7,466 nucleotides of DNA from contig JAPLUH010000423.1 of NCBI GenBank assembly GCA_026397675.1, forward strand, positions 1 to 7,466, read 5' to 3'. The notes beneath the pieces were generated by a model, which ran no database searches, had not been told where the DNA came from, and worked only from the letters and a program-made list of their open reading frames with translations. Numbering within the stretch: the stretch's first letter is position 1; the number at the start of each line of letters is the position of its first letter. The translations under genes were made by a program, and so were the position numbers. The stretch comes from Verrucomicrobiota bacterium. GTDB lineage: Bacteria; Verrucomicrobiota; Verrucomicrobiia; Limisphaerales; UBA9464. Positions 5,336 to 7,466 of the stretch are shown here, one piece after another.

Positions 5336-7466
5336 TTTTGGAGTGATGGGATTTGGAAGTTTGGGCTGTGTGCCTGTTTAATGTTTGGGTCCTTCGTGAT
5401 GGAGGCTCAAACTCGCAACCGATCCTTGGTGGCTTGGGGTGAGAGCCTGCTCGGACTCAATCGCTCTCCCGAACTGCCGGCAGGGATCGTGGCCAGCGAT
5501 GTCGAGGCGGTGACGGCCGGGGAGTTGGTGAGCGGGCTGACGCTCAGGTCCGGAATTCGAGTGGGTGGCACCAATTATGTTGGGAGCCGACTGATTTTGA
5601 GAGGGCCCGCATTGCTGACCGGAAATAGCAATGGGGTCATTAGTTACGGTGCGGGAGTCTTGGATTACACCGACCAGACTACCTGGAATACGGCCTTGCA
5701 GGATTCTTCCGGCCGAATGGGCATGAATCGGGTCGGCTTCGGGTATCTTTTCGGAGCCGTTCTCCGCAAGCCAACCAATGCGCCTTCCGCATTGGCTTCG
5801 GGGCGATTCAAGGATCAGTTCCCGGGCGATCTGGCGTTTTTTGGCGACCGGATCACCGCCGATCTGCCGGCCACCGATGCCGATGCGTCCGGTGGATTTG
5901 TCTCGGTGGTGGTCGGCCCCACCCATGTGGTGGCGCTGCGTGCGGACGGATCGGTCTCAGCATTTGGTGGGGAAAATCTTTTCGGGGAACGATTCATCCC
6001 ATCGGGAGTGGCGGGGGCCGTAGAGGTGGCGGCGGGAGAGTTTTTCAGCGCAGCGCTCCTGGCCACGGGGCAAGTCATCGTCTGGGGATCGGACGCCACG
6101 GGAGTCGTCAACGTGCCGCCTTCTGTGACCAATGTGGTGTCGCTGCGTGCGGGCGCCTTGCACCTCGTGGCCCTGCGTGCGGACGGAACGGTGGTTGCCT
6201 GGGGAAATTCGGCGGACGGCCGCACCACGGTGCCTGTCGGACTTAACCGCGTGACCCGGATTGCTGCGGGTCGGGCCCACTCATTGGCCCTGCGTGACGA
6301 CGGAACGGTGGTGGCTTGGGGCTACAATGGGTCGGGGCAGACTTCAGTTCCTGTCGGCTTGGCCAATGTCGTGGATATCGCGGCCGGTGGGCAACACAAC
6401 CTGGTGCTTGTTTCTCGCGAGAAACCGCTTTTGGAGCCGTTGGTCTTTCAGGAGAATTCAATCGAGGGAGGGCGTGATTTCAATCCGAACAGCGACTACA
6501 CCGATCGAGGTCGTACGCTCAGTGTGCGGGCAAGTCTCCAAAATGGGGCGCCTCCGGTGCAGTTTCGCTGGCGCCGCAATGGATCCCTAATCCCTGGAGC
6601 GACCAATTCTCAACTGACAGTTGTGGTGCCCAATTCAGAACCTGGGGCGTTTCGGATCGACCTTGAGGTGGTCAATGCATTTGGAAGTGACCTGAAGTCT
6701 GCCACGGTGCGGTTGGCGGATATCCCGGCCGAGGTGGTGGTCGAGCCAGTGGCTTGGACAGCGGGAGTCCCGCCCGTGGTCACGCCACTGGGCCAGTCTG
6801 CGGCGGGAGTTTTCCTAGGGGTTGACAATGCCGGTAGCCTGCTGGCTTTTCGCGTGCGGGCGAAGGGCGATCCGGTTCCTCGGGTGATGGTGTACACTGC
6901 TCTCAGCGGCGAGCAGGTGCTTTCGGTGGACATCCCCATCACCAATGCTTCGGCGACCATCCAGGGATCTGCGGTCGCCGTGAGTTCCCGATCGCTGACA
7001 GTGTCCCAGAGCGGGGGATACCTGGTGGTGCTGTCCAACTCCTTGGGAAAATCCATCACTAACCGTGTTGCCTTGGAAATTTATCCCGAACTGCAGGCAC
7101 CCACCGTCTCCTCCGCCATTTCTGAAAATGCAGCGGTTCCTGAGTACTTAGGGCCGGTCCCAGCGGGTTCCACTAATGTCGTGTTGTCGGTGATTTCCAG
7201 CCATGGGCCTGGTGTGGTTTACAACTGGCTGAAGGACGGGGCGGAGATAGCTCGGGCTACCAACTCAACGTTGAGTCTCACCAATTTCAGTTTTCCCCAG
7301 ATTGGAACTTACTCGGTTCGGTTGAGAAACCCTCTGACGGGCTCCAGCCTGTCTGACGATCGCACCAAGGGCACCAGCCTATCGACGGGCTTCACTCCGG
7401 TGCTTCCTATTACAGTCACGCTTTCCCGGACCAATCTGGCCGGACCGACAGGTTCCTCTGCATCGA
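5327..7466 (+). CDS. Exported RCC1-repeat and Ig-like domain protein (3' partial)
   Basis: The frame stays open for 713 codons to the window end, so the C terminus is missing. ATG 5327 is chosen because it gives a signal peptide: charged start (MRSFWSDGIWK), hydrophobic core (FGLCACLMFGSFVM) and a likely cut after Ala27 (MEA-QT). ATGs at 5381 and 5399 would lose it. TGA 5303-5305 blocks any earlier start. Residues about 34-75 resemble part of an RCC1 blade (SLVAWGES). A stretch of roughly 90 residues without repeats follows, then regular 39-residue RCC1-type repeats with the signature ALRxDGTVVAWG (about 189-345). From about 368 on there are beta-rich modules. Two look Ig-like (FRWRRNGSLIPGATNSQL; VYNWLKDGAEIARATNSTL) and flank a less clear one at about 466-586. 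These folds bind proteins or glycans, so a cell-surface or secreted adhesive role is plausible but not shown. Large Verrucomicrobiota exported proteins often look like this. Its link to the operon upstream is unknown. Confidence 0.85.
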   Translation, partial: MRSFWSDGIWKFGLCACLMFGSFVMEAQTRNRSLVAWGESLLGLNRSPELPAGIVASDVEAVTAGELVSGLTLRSGIRVGGTNYVGSRLILRGPALLTGNSNGVISYGAGVLDYTDQTTWNTALQDSSGRMGMNRVGFGYLFGAVLRKPTNAPSALASGRFKDQFPGDLAFFGDRITADLPATDADASGGFVSVVVGPTHVVALRADGSVSAFGGENLFGERFIPSGVAGAVEVAAGEFFSAALLATGQVIVWGSDATGVVNVPPSVTNVVSLRAGALHLVALRADGTVVAWGNSADGRTTVPVGLNRVTRIAAGRAHSLALRDDGTVVAWGYNGSGQTSVPVGLANVVDIAAGGQHNLVLVSREKPLLEPLVFQENSIEGGRDFNPNSDYTDRGRTLSVRASLQNGAPPVQFRWRRNGSLIPGATNSQLTVVVPNSEPGAFRIDLEVVNAFGSDLKSATVRLADIPAEVVVEPVAWTAGVPPVVTPLGQSAAGVFLGVDNAGSLLAFRVRAKGDPVPRVMVYTALSGEQVLSVDIPITNASATIQGSAVAVSSRSLTVSQSGGYLVVLSNSLGKSITNRVALEIYPELQAPTVSSAISENAAVPEYLGPVPAGSTNVVLSVISSHGPGVVYNWLKDGAEIARATNSTLSLTNFSFPQIGTYSVRLRNPLTGSSLSDDRTKGTSLSTGFTPVLPITVTLSRTNLAGPTGSSAS
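5891..6361 (+). repeat. Tandem RCC1-type coding repeats (39-40 codons each)
   Basis: Four units follow one another: 5891-6010 (40 codons), 6011-6127, 6128-6244 and 6245-6361 (39 codons each), with a partial unit to about 6423. Each has a core like 'VxxIAAGxxHxLALRxDGTVVAWG' followed by 'VPxGL'. The last two full units are also alike in DNA: 6171-6204 and 6288-6321 differ at about four of 34 bases, while the second unit is strongly diverged (LLATGQVIVWG). This suggests recent duplication of the last pair within an older propeller. Confidence 0.65.

Noticed and set aside
5116..5346. 76-codon + strand frame starting with TTG
   Set aside because: It begins inside the end of the HD-GYP-like gene, has no ribosome-binding site or recognisable domain, and runs through both intergenic hairpins and into the signal-peptide region of the next gene.
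5333..5348. ATG at 5346 as start of the exported protein
   Set aside because: That frame ends at TAA 5379-5381 after 11 codons; the long frame is entered from ATG 5327.

Overview
The window looks like chromosomal DNA of a moderately GC-rich Gram-negative bacterium, most likely a member of the Verrucomicrobiota (a Limisphaerales/Pedosphaera-like lineage), or less likely the Planctomycetota. This is inferred from the last gene, a secreted protein with 39-residue RCC1-type repeats followed by Ig-like modules in the 'W..NG..I.GATNS.L' style common in that phylum, and from the mix of signalling genes with few clear Shine-Dalgarno sites. No RNA gene, insertion sequence, CRISPR array or origin is visible.

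Layout, all on the + strand: the tail of a possible upstream gene (3-164) ends in an ATGA overlap with a sigma-54-type activator (161-1717). A 60-base gap containing an inverted repeat follows. Then come a two-transmembrane NarL-class sensor histidine kinase (1778-3421), a stand-alone receiver protein overlapping it by ATGA (3418-3825), and a receiver + HD-GYP-like protein (3857-5122). These genes are closely packed and probably form one operon. A 204-base gap (5123-5326) carries a terminator-like hairpin (5244-5288) and a second small hairpin around the next start codon. The last gene (5327 to the window end, incomplete) encodes an exported RCC1/Ig-repeat protein.

The striking feature of the operon is that each signalling protein seems to lack one canonical part. 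The sigma-54 activator has a receiver without the phospho-acceptor Asp (Gly instead) or the conserved Lys (Arg instead). The kinase stops just after its G2 box, losing the end of the ATPase domain. The NarL-like receiver has an intact phosphorylation site but no DNA-binding domain. The HD-GYP protein has Tyr-Asp in place of His-Asp and lacks other metal ligands, while keeping an intact receiver and GYP motif. By inference, phosphate would flow from kinase to the two intact receivers, and output would go through protein-protein contacts, including to the sigma-54 activator, rather than by direct DNA binding or c-di-GMP hydrolysis. The kinase/receiver junction also carries an in-frame T TTA AAC slippery heptamer whose -1 shift would fuse the two proteins into a 682-residue hybrid kinase. 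This is the most testable unusual feature of the window.
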